A DNA stretch of 15,057 bases, taken from Lachnospiraceae bacterium (GTDB lineage: Bacteria; Bacillota; Clostridia; Lachnospirales; Lachnospiraceae). Position numbers and translations under genes: made by a program. Where the stretch lies: contig CAAGSD010000073.1 in assembly GCA_900772845.1 (NCBI GenBank), forward strand, positions 1 through 15,057, read 5' to 3'. The notes under the pieces were generated by a model, which saw only the letters and a list, made by a program, of their open reading frames with translations, did no database searches and was not told where the DNA came from. Below, piece after piece: positions 1 through 7,015 of this stretch; the stretch's first letter is position 1, and the number at the start of each line of letters is the position of its first letter.

Positions 1-260
1 GCGTAGAAGAAGGAAAAGCAAGAAAAAGCCCCGGGGAAGCCGAGCAGCCGGGGCGTAGAAGAAGGAAAAGAAAGAATACGCCCCGGAGAATTCGAGCAGC
101 TGGGGCGTAGAAGAAGGAAAAGCAAGAAAAAGCCCCGGGGAAGCCGAGCAGCCGGGGCGTAGAAGAAGGAAAAGTAAGAATAAGCCCCGGAGAAGCTGAG
201 CAGCCGGGGCGTAATAAAAGAAAAAATAGGAATACGCCCTACGGTATCTACAGGAACGGA
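1..260. repeat. 52-bp tandem repeat array with GC-rich inverted arms
   Basis: Four full 52-bp units begin at 1, 53, 105 and 157, and a degenerate fifth begins at 209. Units 1 and 3 are identical, while units 2 and 4 differ at a few positions. Each unit has a purine-rich half (GTAGAAGAAGGAAAAG) and a hairpin half with arms GCCCCGG and CCGGGGC around about 13 nt. In unit 2 the stem is extended to TACGCCCC/GGGGCGTA. Read on the minus strand each hairpin is followed by a T-rich stretch, so each unit resembles an intrinsic terminator for leftward transcription. Since 52 is not a multiple of three, the array cannot be an in-frame repeat protein. There are no unique spacers, so it is not CRISPR. The array is cut by the left window edge. 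Function is unknown. Confidence 0.9.
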
Positions 261-275
261 GCAGAAGGAGGAAAA

Positions 276-1085
276 GTGAAGATTACAGACAAAAGCATAG
301 AAAGCAGAATAGAAGAAATAAATAAGGAACTGGGAAAAATAAAAAAAGTGGAGAAAAAGTTTCCACAGGGAGAACTGCAATGCTTCAAAAATGAAAACCG
401 ATATAAATGGAAAATAAAGGAAGAGAATGGACTACGCTATCTTCCCAAAACCGAAAGAAATCAGGCGGAAATACTGGCATTGAAGAAATATTATGAATGT
501 AGGAAAAAGGAATTGGAGAGCGAAGCCGCTGGATGGAAAGCTTATTTGAGAAAAACAGACAGGATTAAAATAAGTTCAGAATATTTATTAAATCATCCGG
601 AGTATGGAAGATTACTTGCTAAGAATTTCAGGCCACTGGATAAGGAACTGGAGCGGTGGCAGGAAGAAGCCTACGAAAAATGTACAAAACACCCGGAAAA
701 TTTATTGGTACAAGGAACGCATGGAAAGATGCTACGGTCTAAATCAGAAGCAATTATTGACAGAATGCTATATCAAAATAAAATACCGTTTCACTATGAA
801 GAAAAACTGGTTTTGGATGGAATCATTTTATATCCAGATTTCGTGATACGGCATCCCCTCACAGGACAATACTTCTACTGGGAACATTTTGGAATGATGG
901 ATAACCCGGATTATTGTAATCACGCCTGCGACAAAATAAAATTATATTGTCAACATGGTATCATTCCTTCTGTAAACCTGATTCTTACATATGAAACAAA
1001 ACAGTATCCCTTGAGTGCAGACAAAGTAGAAATGATTTTGCGGGAATATTTTGGTTGTAGCAGAGGGGATGCCGTGGTAGGATAA
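276..1085 (+). CDS. PD-(D/E)XK-like nuclease-fold protein, function unknown
   Basis: The 269-residue protein starts with GTG, placed by AAGGAGG at 265-271. Residues 1-30 are charged and helical (likely coiled coil), with a basic/aromatic stretch (NRYKWK) near 41-46. The C-terminal part carries a pattern typical of the PD-(D/E)XK fold: E158 in RSKSEAIID, P187-D188-F189 in a beta-strand context, and E203 in YWEHFG. The usual ExK lysine is not present at its standard place (EHF instead); K220 or K222 in the following helix could migrate into that role. Similar uncharacterised proteins with the YPDF and YWEHFG motifs are common in Lachnospiraceae as I recall them. The DNA is A-rich compared with the sugar locus downstream, which hints at acquisition. 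Whether it cuts DNA or RNA, or is inactive, cannot be decided from sequence. Confidence 0.75.
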   Translation: MKITDKSIESRIEEINKELGKIKKVEKKFPQGELQCFKNENRYKWKIKEENGLRYLPKTERNQAEILALKKYYECRKKELESEAAGWKAYLRKTDRIKISSEYLLNHPEYGRLLAKNFRPLDKELERWQEEAYEKCTKHPENLLVQGTHGKMLRSKSEAIIDRMLYQNKIPFHYEEKLVLDGIILYPDFVIRHPLTGQYFYWEHFGMMDNPDYCNHACDKIKLYCQHGIIPSVNLILTYETKQYPLSADKVEMILREYFGCSRGDAVVG

Positions 1086-1123
1086 AACATATCAGCAATA
1101 GTAAGATAAGGGGGATATGCAAA

Positions 1124-1423
1124 ATGAAGCACTTAATCATTGTAAAGTTTAAAGAAAATGTGTGGGACAGGGAGACCGAGGCGAGCAAGGAGATGCTTGC
1201 GGATATCCGGGAGATCTTCGATCGGACGAAGCAGATCGAAGGCATCCATACAGTGAATATTTATGAAAATGTGACGCCGAGACCGAACCGGCATGATCTG
1301 ATGATCGAGATGGAGATGGATCCGGAGGCGTTGTCAGTGTACGATGCTTCTGCGGCACATCAGGAATGGAAGACAAAATACGGGGAGTATATTCAGGCGA
1401 AAACCATCTTTGACTACGAATAA
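1124..1423 (+). CDS. Dabb (stress-responsive alpha/beta-barrel) domain protein
   Basis: This 99-residue protein opens with MKHLIIVKFKE, the typical first strand of Dabb-domain proteins (dimeric alpha+beta barrel). It keeps the family's length of about 100 residues, the central strand HDLMIEMEMD (about 57-66), and the late helix with an H-x-x-W-type segment (AAHQEWKTKYGEYI) before the final strand. The start is supported by AAGGGGGA at 1108-1115, eight bases before ATG. Proteins of this family form homodimers in the cytoplasm; most bacterial members have no known substrate. It lies 38 nt after the nuclease-fold gene in the same direction and may share its transcript. The shift to a more GC-balanced codon choice compared with that gene suggests the two have different histories. 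Confidence 0.85.
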   Translation: MKHLIIVKFKENVWDRETEASKEMLADIREIFDRTKQIEGIHTVNIYENVTPRPNRHDLMIEMEMDPEALSVYDASAAHQEWKTKYGEYIQAKTIFDYE

Positions 1424-1435
1424 AATCTGTAGCAG

Positions 1436-1456
1436 AATCAAATTTGAAATTTGATT
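1436..1456. promoter_or_regulatory. AT-rich perfect dyad between Dabb gene and GNAT-Nudix ORF
   Basis: AATCAAATTT at 1436-1445 and its exact reverse complement AAATTTGATT at 1447-1456 flank a single G. It sits 12 nt after the Dabb stop. There is no T-run after it, so it is a poor terminator; it could be a protein binding site or a weak hairpin. No function is assigned. Confidence 0.5.
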
Positions 1457-1502
1457 TGCGATTCCTCTGACGGAAGAGATCGTCTGCGGAATGGAGATTA
1501 AC

Positions 1503-2372
1503 ATGAAAGAATACCAGAATCTGATCGGCAGGATGATCATTGCGGATGCCAGCTTAAGCAGATTCCCCAGAAGGATGGGCCACCGTGCCGAATTTGGAAT
1601 CTCTGTGACAAAGTCGGAATGGGGGCAGGGAATTGGCAGTGCGCTGTTACAAAAATGCATTATGTATGAAAAAGAACATACGATAGAACTGATCAATCTG
1701 GAAGTTCGAAGTGACAACCGGCGTGCCATTCAGATGTATGAAAAGTCCGGCTTCCGGGAAATTGGGACTTCACCGGCGTATTATAATAAAGAAACACAAA
1801 GGAGCCATAACACCATGGAAATATTTGACATCGTAGATGAAAAAGGCATTCCCACAGGGGAGACCATAGAACGCACACAGGCGCATGAAAAGGGTGTCCG
1901 CCACAGAACCGCCCATATCTGGATCGTGAGGGAACAGGACGGAAAAGCCCAGTTGTTATTGCAGAAGCGCTCTGCGGAGAAAGACAGTTTTCCGGGGCGG
2001 TTCGATACCTCTTCTGCCGGGCATATTCAGGCGGGGGACGAGCCGGAAGAGTCCGCAATCCGGGAACTTTACGAAGAACTGGGAATCCGGGCATCAAAGG
2101 AGGATCTTACATTCGCCGGATGCTTTGATATTCAATACGAAAAAGAATTCTATGGAAAAATGTTCCGGGATAATGAAGTGGCGTTTGTCTACATGTACAC
2201 CAAGCCTGTAGATGCTAAAAAGCTTACCCTGCAAAAAGAGGAAGTGGAAAGCGTGGAGTGGTTCGATATGGAGGAACTGGATACTGCGTTGCAGCCTCCC
2301 AGAGACCACAGGTTCTGCGTCCCCACGGAGGGCTTCCGGATTGCTAAACGTTGGTGGGAGAGCAGAAAATAA
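1503..2372 (+). CDS. Truncated GNAT remnant fused in frame to a Nudix hydrolase
   Basis: The open frame starts at ATG 1491 or, better, 1503, which has GGAG six bases upstream. Residues 1-95 match the middle of a GNAT acetyltransferase: the acetyl-CoA loop WGQGIGSALL at 40-49 and the NRRAIQMYEKSGF motif near 72-84. About 60 residues of a normal N-terminus and the last strands are missing, so acetyltransferase activity is unlikely. From M105 a complete Nudix domain begins. Its Nudix box spans G173-I195 with the catalytic REL(Y)EELG core at 187-194, and Asp replaces the first Glu of the consensus. The charged flanks and the HRTAHIWI segment resemble the IPP-isomerase-like/YfcD Nudix group, which hydrolyse nucleoside-diphosphate-linked or related pyrophosphates. 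A TATAAT and an AAAGGAG precede codon 105, so the working gene may be only 1815-2372. Confidence 0.75.
   Translation: MKEYQNLIGRMIIADASLSRFPRRMGHRAEFGISVTKSEWGQGIGSALLQKCIMYEKEHTIELINLEVRSDNRRAIQMYEKSGFREIGTSPAYYNKETQRSHNTMEIFDIVDEKGIPTGETIERTQAHEKGVRHRTAHIWIVREQDGKAQLLLQKRSAEKDSFPGRFDTSSAGHIQAGDEPEESAIRELYEELGIRASKEDLTFAGCFDIQYEKEFYGKMFRDNEVAFVYMYTKPVDAKKLTLQKEEVESVEWFDMEELDTALQPPRDHRFCVPTEGFRIAKRWWESRK
1782..1804 (+). promoter_or_regulatory. Possible internal -10 and ribosome binding site for the Nudix domain
   Basis: TATAAT lies at 1782-1787 and AAAGGAG at 1798-1804, ten bases before an in-frame ATG at 1815 that opens exactly at the start of the Nudix homology. The -35 is weak: TTGGGA at 14 nt or AAATTG at 17 nt. 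Together these suggest the Nudix gene can be expressed alone and that the upstream GNAT frame is decayed coding sequence. Confidence 0.4.
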
Positions 2373-2515
2373 AAGCTGAACGGCACGCATAAGCAGTAAG
2401 TCCCGAGAAAAGAATTGTCGCACAGTTGACGAGGGCGGGGAATTTCGGCAGACAGAGGCCGGGTATGTGCGGATGGATTTGTTTACCAGACTGGTGATTA
2501 ATTACGGGAAATAAC

Positions 2516-2550
2516 AAAAGAGCTACCCTCATAATGAGGACAACTCTTTT
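2516..2550. terminator. Bidirectional hairpin terminator
   Basis: Outer arms AAAAGAG (2516-2522) and CTCTTTT (2544-2550) enclose inner arms CCTCAT (2527-2532) and ATGAGG (2534-2539). The hairpin carries T-runs on both strands. It stands between two convergent genes, the Nudix ORF ending at 2372 and the lipoprotein ending at 2579, and can serve both. Confidence 0.75.
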
Positions 2551-2578
2551 ATGTTAATAAGATTTTCACCAAATGAAA

Positions 2579-3415
2579 TTACTTCACAGTTACGGAAGTG
2601 ATGTGAGGGTTCACACCTTCGTACCAGTACAGGAAGCCTTCCATATCAACAGTGTCACCGATCTTTAAGTTCTTTACAGCGTTGTAAACATCGGTGGTGT
2701 TGTCGCACAGATAAGACTCAACGGTGAAGGTATAGGTCTGACCATTCAGAGAAACGTTGAAGTACAGGTCGTTACCGTCTTCACCGGAACCATCGTAGTT
2801 GTACAGGAAAGCAACGTCATTGCCGGTGGCATCCTGGCTGGCTTCTACAGTCATACCCTTGAAAGCTACGAACTGGTTCTGATAGTTGATCAGATCATCA
2901 GTACCTAACAGATCGGTCACATCGGTAACGGGAGCAATGTAGCTGCCCTCTTCGATCTCGAAGGTAGCACCTTCAGCGATCTCTACTTCACCGGACCACT
3001 CGGTCTTATAACCGGTTACTTTGATCTTGGTACCGGGTACCAGCTTTGCATAATCCTCTTCGGAACATACGGAATTGTAGATGAAGTAAGCACCGTCCTG
3101 ATCCTGGGTGTACAGGGTAGCCTTGTCTTCCCACCAGGACTGTTTTGCCTGAACATAAGTCTCGATCACAACTTCGGAATCAAGATCAGCAGCCATGTAC
3201 TCTTCGTAGGTCATAACACCTTCGGATTTCTCATCAGCAACAGCTTCAGCAGCCTCGGTAGAAGCAGCCTCAGTAGCAGCGGCTTCCGTAGTAGCAGCCT
3301 CAGTGGTGGCAGCAGCGGTAGATTCAGCAGCAACGTCTGCATTGCTGTTTCCACATGCAGCGAGAGACAGAACCAGAGCCATAGCCATGGTTAATGCAAG
3401 TGTCTTCTTTTTCAT
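2579..3415 (-). CDS. Lipoprotein with two OB-fold-like domains
   Basis: The start at 3415 gives MKKKTLALTM and a lipoprotein signal with lipobox LAAC, modified cysteine C21. GGAGGA at 3421-3426 supports this start over longer frames. Residues 29-62 are an Ala/Thr/Glu-rich flexible linker of repeated pentapeptides. Two similar beta-rich segments follow, about 80-155 and 178-278. Each has the layout 'x-V-x-x-K/E-G-x-T-V', a surface-exposed Asp/Gly-rich turn (QDQDGAYFIY; YDGSGEDGNDLYF) and a late 'xxGTKIKVTGY' or 'KIGDTVDMEGF' strand. This pattern is typical of extracellular OB-fold (tRNA_anti-like) lipoproteins of Clostridia, whose ligands are unknown. The protein should be anchored outside the membrane. 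It is transcribed from its own promoter, separate from the transporter operon upstream. The OB assignment is inferred from pattern, not from a database match. Confidence 0.8.
   Translation of the reverse strand: MKKKTLALTMAMALVLSLAACGNSNADVAAESTAAATTEAATTEAAATEAASTEAAEAVADEKSEGVMTYEEYMAADLDSEVVIETYVQAKQSWWEDKATLYTQDQDGAYFIYNSVCSEEDYAKLVPGTKIKVTGYKTEWSGEVEIAEGATFEIEEGSYIAPVTDVTDLLGTDDLINYQNQFVAFKGMTVEASQDATGNDVAFLYNYDGSGEDGNDLYFNVSLNGQTYTFTVESYLCDNTTDVYNAVKNLKIGDTVDMEGFLYWYEGVNPHITSVTVK
3248..3322 (-). repeat. 15-bp coding tandem repeat (pentapeptide linker)
   Basis: About five imperfect 15-bp units (first AGCAGCCTCGGTAGA on the plus strand, starts near 3248, 3263, 3278, 3293, 3308) encode the (A/S/T)TEAA linker that follows the lipidated cysteine. 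The period is in frame, so slippage would change linker length without a frameshift. Confidence 0.75.
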
Positions 3416-3431
3416 AATAATCCTCCATTCC

Positions 3432-3471
3432 TGCGCTTGTGGCGCATATGGGTCTGTGCAGATACACAGAC
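3432..3471 (-). promoter_or_regulatory. Two leader hairpins ahead of the OB lipoprotein
   Basis: In the roughly 90-nt leader the RNA can form GTCTGTG/CACAGAC (3452-3458 with 3465-3471, 6-nt loop) and then TGCGC/GCGCA (3432-3436 with 3442-3446), just before the ribosome binding site at 3421-3426. These may stabilise the message; no known riboswitch was recognised. Confidence 0.5.
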
Positions 3472-3514
3472 ATCTCCTCAATTTAGCCGGTGCATTCAGA
3501 CACCGAACAGTTCC

Positions 3515-3542
3515 ATTATACCTGAAATGCAAGATAAATCAA
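3515..3542 (-). promoter_or_regulatory. Sigma-A-type promoter of the OB lipoprotein gene
   Basis: On the minus strand, -35 TTGATT (3537-3542) is followed after 16 nt by a perfect -10 TATAAT (3515-3520). This predicts transcription from about 3508, leaving a leader of about 93 nt before the ATG at 3415. Confidence 0.75.
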
Positions 3543-3552
3543 GATTTTTTGC

Positions 3553-3606
3553 AAAAAGAGCCCCATCCGCAGGAAAATACCATCAGAGACTATCTTACGA
3601 ATGGGG
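3553..3606 (-). terminator. Probable terminator of the transporter operon
   Basis: On the minus strand CCCCAT (3601-3606) pairs with ATGGGG (3561-3566), with additional CG/CG pairing inside and a long loop of about 30 nt. It is followed by CTCTTTTTGC. It lies right after the solute-binding protein stop codon. The long loop makes it weaker than the other terminators here. Confidence 0.55.
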
Positions 3607-3614
3607 TTGAAAAA

Positions 3615-5210
3615 TTACTTTTTTTTGTTTTTTAAATATTCCAGACCTACATACAGCAGGATCAGAACCCAGGTGACTGCAAGTGTACTTAACAGGATCA
3701 CGGAAGCCCGGGGCATGGCACCCAGTTCCTTTTTGCCAAAGGAGGCATCACTTCCCTGACCGAGACGGTACAGGCTCTCCACATCGCTGTAAAGCTTTTG
3801 CATGTAGGCATCGTCCACCGTTTCTTTTCTGCGGGTGGACTTCACCACGTTTTCGATCAACTGTCCGGAAGCATCACGTAAGGATGCGGAACCGTTAAAT
3901 ACCGGTGTGACAAAAGTATTGTCCACATGATCCAACAGTAGTTTGGAAGCTTCAATCTTCACTGCATAATGTGTACCGTTATCCGCACCGCATTCGGACA
4001 GATAATCCTGATACTCTGCGGAGCTTTGTGCCTTAGAGGTTACAGGTACATAGCCTTCTGTCTCGGCATAAGCGATCTGCACATCGTTGGTGAGCAGATA
4101 CTGGGCAAACAGCCAGGATGCCAGTACTTCCTGAGAGTCCGATTTATTGAAGACGCAGACGGAAGGACCCTGGGAGATCATTTCGGGATGCTCCGGGTCA
4201 AACTGGGGAATCATCCGCACGGCGGTCTCAAATTGCACCAGAGAGTCCTCGCTGATATCCGACAGCGGAGCGTCCGTACCCATCCAGGTGGCTCCGGCGG
4301 TGGAATCAATGGCAAAAATACATTGCCCGGCATTCAGGAAGTTCGCAGGATAACCGGAGATCTTGAAGGTGGAAAAGGCACCGCTTTTTACATGTCCGGC
4401 AATACCATACAGGAGATCCGTGGTGGTATCGTTGAAAAGTTCAATGTTGCCGTCAGCTGTGGAATATCCTGCGTTCTTTTGCTTTAACATCTGGATCATC
4501 ATGTTGTCGGTGGACTTGTAGATAAATGGGATCAGTACATTCTGCCCGTTGACTACATAGGTGCCGTCCGCATTCTGGGCGGTGGCAGCCTCGGATACCT
4601 CCCAGATGAAATCCCAGGTCAGCACATCCGGCAGAGTATATCCAAGATTTTCCACGTGGGTCTTATTCACGTAGCAGGCCTCGGTGGAACGCATGTAAGG
4701 TACGGCATAGTAGTGACCGTCGATGGAGCATTCATTCAAAAACTGAGGAATGACTTCTTCTCTGGCAGGACCGTCATAGGCAAGCTCCGTGCCGCCCAGA
4801 CCGTATTTTTCATCGGCAAACAGGTCATCCAGAGGAACTACAGTATTCTGTCCTGTGAGATAGGTCGCAATGTGATCCGGGTAGGTGATGCAGACATTGG
4901 GTGTCGTATTGGTGGAAATATTGGTAATGACATCGTTGTAAATTTTGCCGTAATCCGTGTATAGATTCAGGTTCACCGTGATATTGGGATACAAGGCTTC
5001 AAAATCTGCAATGGCTTTTTTGTAGATTTCCGTCTGGGTTTTGTTGGTATCATTTTTCGCCCAGAAGGTGATCTCATAGTTCCTGGAAGTATCGAATTCC
5101 TCCGGAACAGAGAATTCCGGCAGCCCCTTGGATCCGTGGCAGCCGGTCAGAGACAGGGACAGCCCGCCCAGGGCACATAAGAGTGCCACCTTTTTACTAA
5201 ATCGACTCAT
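3615..5210 (-). CDS. Sugar ABC transporter solute-binding lipoprotein with C-terminal membrane helix
   Basis: This 531-residue family 1 extracellular solute-binding protein (CUT1) captures the sugar outside the cell and delivers it to the two permeases. The signal peptide ends in LTGC, so C24 should be lipidated. The mature part shows the usual features: YEITFWAKND (about 45-54) as first strand, the FEALYPNITV segment, TPNVCITYPDHIATYL, AVPYMRSTEACYVNK and WDFIWEVSEAATA. Unusually, the protein continues beyond the normal family end (about 430-450 residues) into a hydrophobic helix at about 502-525 and a basic tail, EYLKNKKK. Both ends would then be membrane-attached. The start overlaps the upstream permease stop by 4 nt (ATGA), and GGAGG lies 10 nt upstream. 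The gene is last in the operon instead of first. Substrate is probably an alpha-glucoside or oligosaccharide, judged from the GH13 neighbour only. Confidence 0.9.
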   Translation of the reverse strand: MSRFSKKVALLCALGGLSLSLTGCHGSKGLPEFSVPEEFDTSRNYEITFWAKNDTNKTQTEIYKKAIADFEALYPNITVNLNLYTDYGKIYNDVITNISTNTTPNVCITYPDHIATYLTGQNTVVPLDDLFADEKYGLGGTELAYDGPAREEVIPQFLNECSIDGHYYAVPYMRSTEACYVNKTHVENLGYTLPDVLTWDFIWEVSEAATAQNADGTYVVNGQNVLIPFIYKSTDNMMIQMLKQKNAGYSTADGNIELFNDTTTDLLYGIAGHVKSGAFSTFKISGYPANFLNAGQCIFAIDSTAGATWMGTDAPLSDISEDSLVQFETAVRMIPQFDPEHPEMISQGPSVCVFNKSDSQEVLASWLFAQYLLTNDVQIAYAETEGYVPVTSKAQSSAEYQDYLSECGADNGTHYAVKIEASKLLLDHVDNTFVTPVFNGSASLRDASGQLIENVVKSTRRKETVDDAYMQKLYSDVESLYRLGQGSDASFGKKELGAMPRASVILLSTLAVTWVLILLYVGLEYLKNKKK

Positions 5211-6085
5211 CCTTTGGTACCTCCTCTGGCAACGCCTGCCATGACTTTTTTACGGAATACGAGGAATAACACCACCAGAGGAACGGAGATCACGACCACC
5301 GCAGCCATCATGGCGGGGATGTTCTCTCTGCCGAAACCATTCTCACGGATCTCCTGGATACCGTTGGATACCAGATAGTAATCCGGATCATCGGTGATCA
5401 GTCTGGGCCACACATAGGAGTTCCAGCATTCAATAACCTTCAGGATCACGATGGTGATCAGCGTGGGTTTGCAGATGGGTACCATGACCTTACGCAGATA
5501 CCGCAGATCGGAAGTTCCGTCCACCTTGGCGGCATAATACAGCTCGTCCGGAATCTGTGCGAAATTCTCTCGCAGCAGATAGATGTAAAATACGCTGGTC
5601 ACGGAGGGCAGGATCAGGCCGGTGAAGGTATTGCGCAGATCCAGGTTCGTGATAGTGGTGAAATTCGTAATGACCACCAGCTCATTCGGAATCATCATCA
5701 GGGATAAAAATAACGTAAAGATCAGATCTTTTCCGGCAAAGTTCAACCTTGCAAAAGCGAAGGCCGCCAGGGTGATGACCACCAGCATGATCGCAGTGGT
5801 GACCACGGTGAAGAACAAAGTGTTCCACAGGTACCTTCCCAGAGAAACGGTGGTAAAAGCGTCCACGTAGTTCTGCAAAGTGGGAGACAGGGTGAAAAAC
5901 TTCGGAATATATTCCGCATTATAGGAGCCGTAACTTTTTACGGAGGTCAGTACCATCCAGTAAAAAGGAAACAGCACGATCAGCGCCCACAGACACAGAA
6001 AAAAATAGACGATCCCATTGCGGATATTGCTGCAGATCCGGGTGCGTTTTTCTTGTTTTTTATAATCAGATGTAACCTCAGACAT
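5207..6085 (-). CDS. Carbohydrate ABC transporter permease, MalG type
   Basis: A 292-residue inner-membrane permease of the CUT1 family with six predicted helices, the first at about 25-47. The cytoplasmic EAA loop that docks onto the ATPase is at about 180-207 (ELYYAAKVDGTSDLRYLRKV and then P203). The C-terminus (KVMAGVARGGTKG) is typical of MalG-like subunits (family ends ...G.VKG). ATG 6085 is preferred over the GTG one codon earlier because GGAGG at 6094-6098 is eight bases upstream. It is 17 nt behind the partner permease and overlaps the binding-protein gene by 4 nt, so translation is probably coupled. Confidence 0.93.
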   Translation of the reverse strand: MSEVTSDYKKQEKRTRICSNIRNGIVYFFLCLWALIVLFPFYWMVLTSVKSYGSYNAEYIPKFFTLSPTLQNYVDAFTTVSLGRYLWNTLFFTVVTTAIMLVVITLAAFAFARLNFAGKDLIFTLFLSLMMIPNELVVITNFTTITNLDLRNTFTGLILPSVTSVFYIYLLRENFAQIPDELYYAAKVDGTSDLRYLRKVMVPICKPTLITIVILKVIECWNSYVWPRLITDDPDYYLVSNGIQEIRENGFGRENIPAMMAAVVVISVPLVVLFLVFRKKVMAGVARGGTKG

Positions 6086-6102
6086 CACAAAGACCTCCTT
6101 TC

Positions 6103-6996
6103 CTATACATAGTGGACATGTTTTTTGCTGACCAGCAGATTGATGCAGGTGATGGTCAGGACGATGGCAAACAGCAGGATCGCCGCAGCGGAAGCATAGG
6201 AAGGATATCCGCCGCTGTCACCGTAGAGCATATCGTAGACGTAGCCGACGATGGTATTCATCTCCGCAGCATTTAAGTTCGTGCCGAAGAGCGCCACGGC
6301 ATCACTGTAGGCTTTGAATGCGCCGATAAAGCCGGTGATGATCAGGTAGAATACCATGGGGGAGATCATGGGCAGTGTGATCTTCGTGAACATCCGGAAA
6401 CGGGAAGTACCGTCCACCCTTGCCGCATTGTAATACATGGGGTTCACACTGGCGAGAGCACTGGTCAGGATCAGGATCTTAAAGGGCATAACGATCCAGA
6501 TGGTGTAAAAGCACAGCACGAACATTTTCGCCCAGTAGGGTCCGTCGATGAAATCCACGGAGCTGCCGCCGAAAAACTGGATCAGCAGATTGATCAGACC
6601 GTCGGAGTAAGGGGTCTTTTTGAAAAGAATCATGAAGACCAGACCGACCGCCAGAGTATTGGTCACATAGGGCAGGAAAAATATGGTCTGGAACAGATCC
6701 CGCAGCGGTTTGATGGAGCTTAAGGCAGCGGAGATCAGAAGCGCCAGTCCGGTGGAGACCGGAACGGTGATGATGACCAGAATAAAGGTATTTTTCAATG
6801 CCTGTAAAAAGTACGGATCGTGAAGTACATAGGAGTAATTGTACATGCCTGTGCCGTAAAAGGTCTGGGATGCGGAATTGTAACCCTCTTCAAAGGAGTA
6901 CACAAATACGTCAATGAGAGGATAGATCATAAAAGCACCCAGAAACAGGAATGCCGGCAATAGATAGAGCCAGGCTTTCAGATTTTGTTTTTCCAT
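6103..6996 (-). CDS. Carbohydrate ABC transporter permease, MalF type
   Basis: A 297-residue permease subunit starting MEKQNLKAWLYLLPAF. The start at 6996 is set by GAGG at 7003-7006; a longer upstream frame would add residues unlike any permease N-terminus. Six helices are expected, the first at about 8-33. The EAA loop is at about 187-213 (YYNAARVDGTSRFRMFTKIT followed by LPMISP), with the conserved G196. It pairs with the MalG-type subunit to form the membrane pore. It lacks the long N-terminal extension of E. coli MalF, as is normal for short CUT1 permeases such as MsmF or AmyD-like proteins in Firmicutes. Confidence 0.93.
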   Translation of the reverse strand: MEKQNLKAWLYLLPAFLFLGAFMIYPLIDVFVYSFEEGYNSASQTFYGTGMYNYSYVLHDPYFLQALKNTFILVIITVPVSTGLALLISAALSSIKPLRDLFQTIFFLPYVTNTLAVGLVFMILFKKTPYSDGLINLLIQFFGGSSVDFIDGPYWAKMFVLCFYTIWIVMPFKILILTSALASVNPMYYNAARVDGTSRFRMFTKITLPMISPMVFYLIITGFIGAFKAYSDAVALFGTNLNAAEMNTIVGYVYDMLYGDSGGYPSYASAAAILLFAIVLTITCINLLVSKKHVHYV

Positions 6997-7015
6997 AAGA
7001 AACCTCAATTCTTTC

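Noticed and set aside
1..260. CRISPR array
   Set aside because: Units follow each other without unique spacers, the repeat is 52 bp throughout, and no cas gene is near.
1..260. Repeat-protein coding region
   Set aside because: The 52-bp period shifts the reading frame at every unit, so no repeated peptide is encoded.
2373..2515. Possible C-terminal gene remnant ending ...LFTRLVINYGK
   Set aside because: The frame is open for about 45 codons but has only a late ATG, no ribosome site and no recognisable homology; treated as non-coding.
3969..4487. 172-codon plus-strand frame opposite the binding-protein gene
   Set aside because: It is a shadow of a well-supported gene, has no ribosome site and encodes no recognisable domain.
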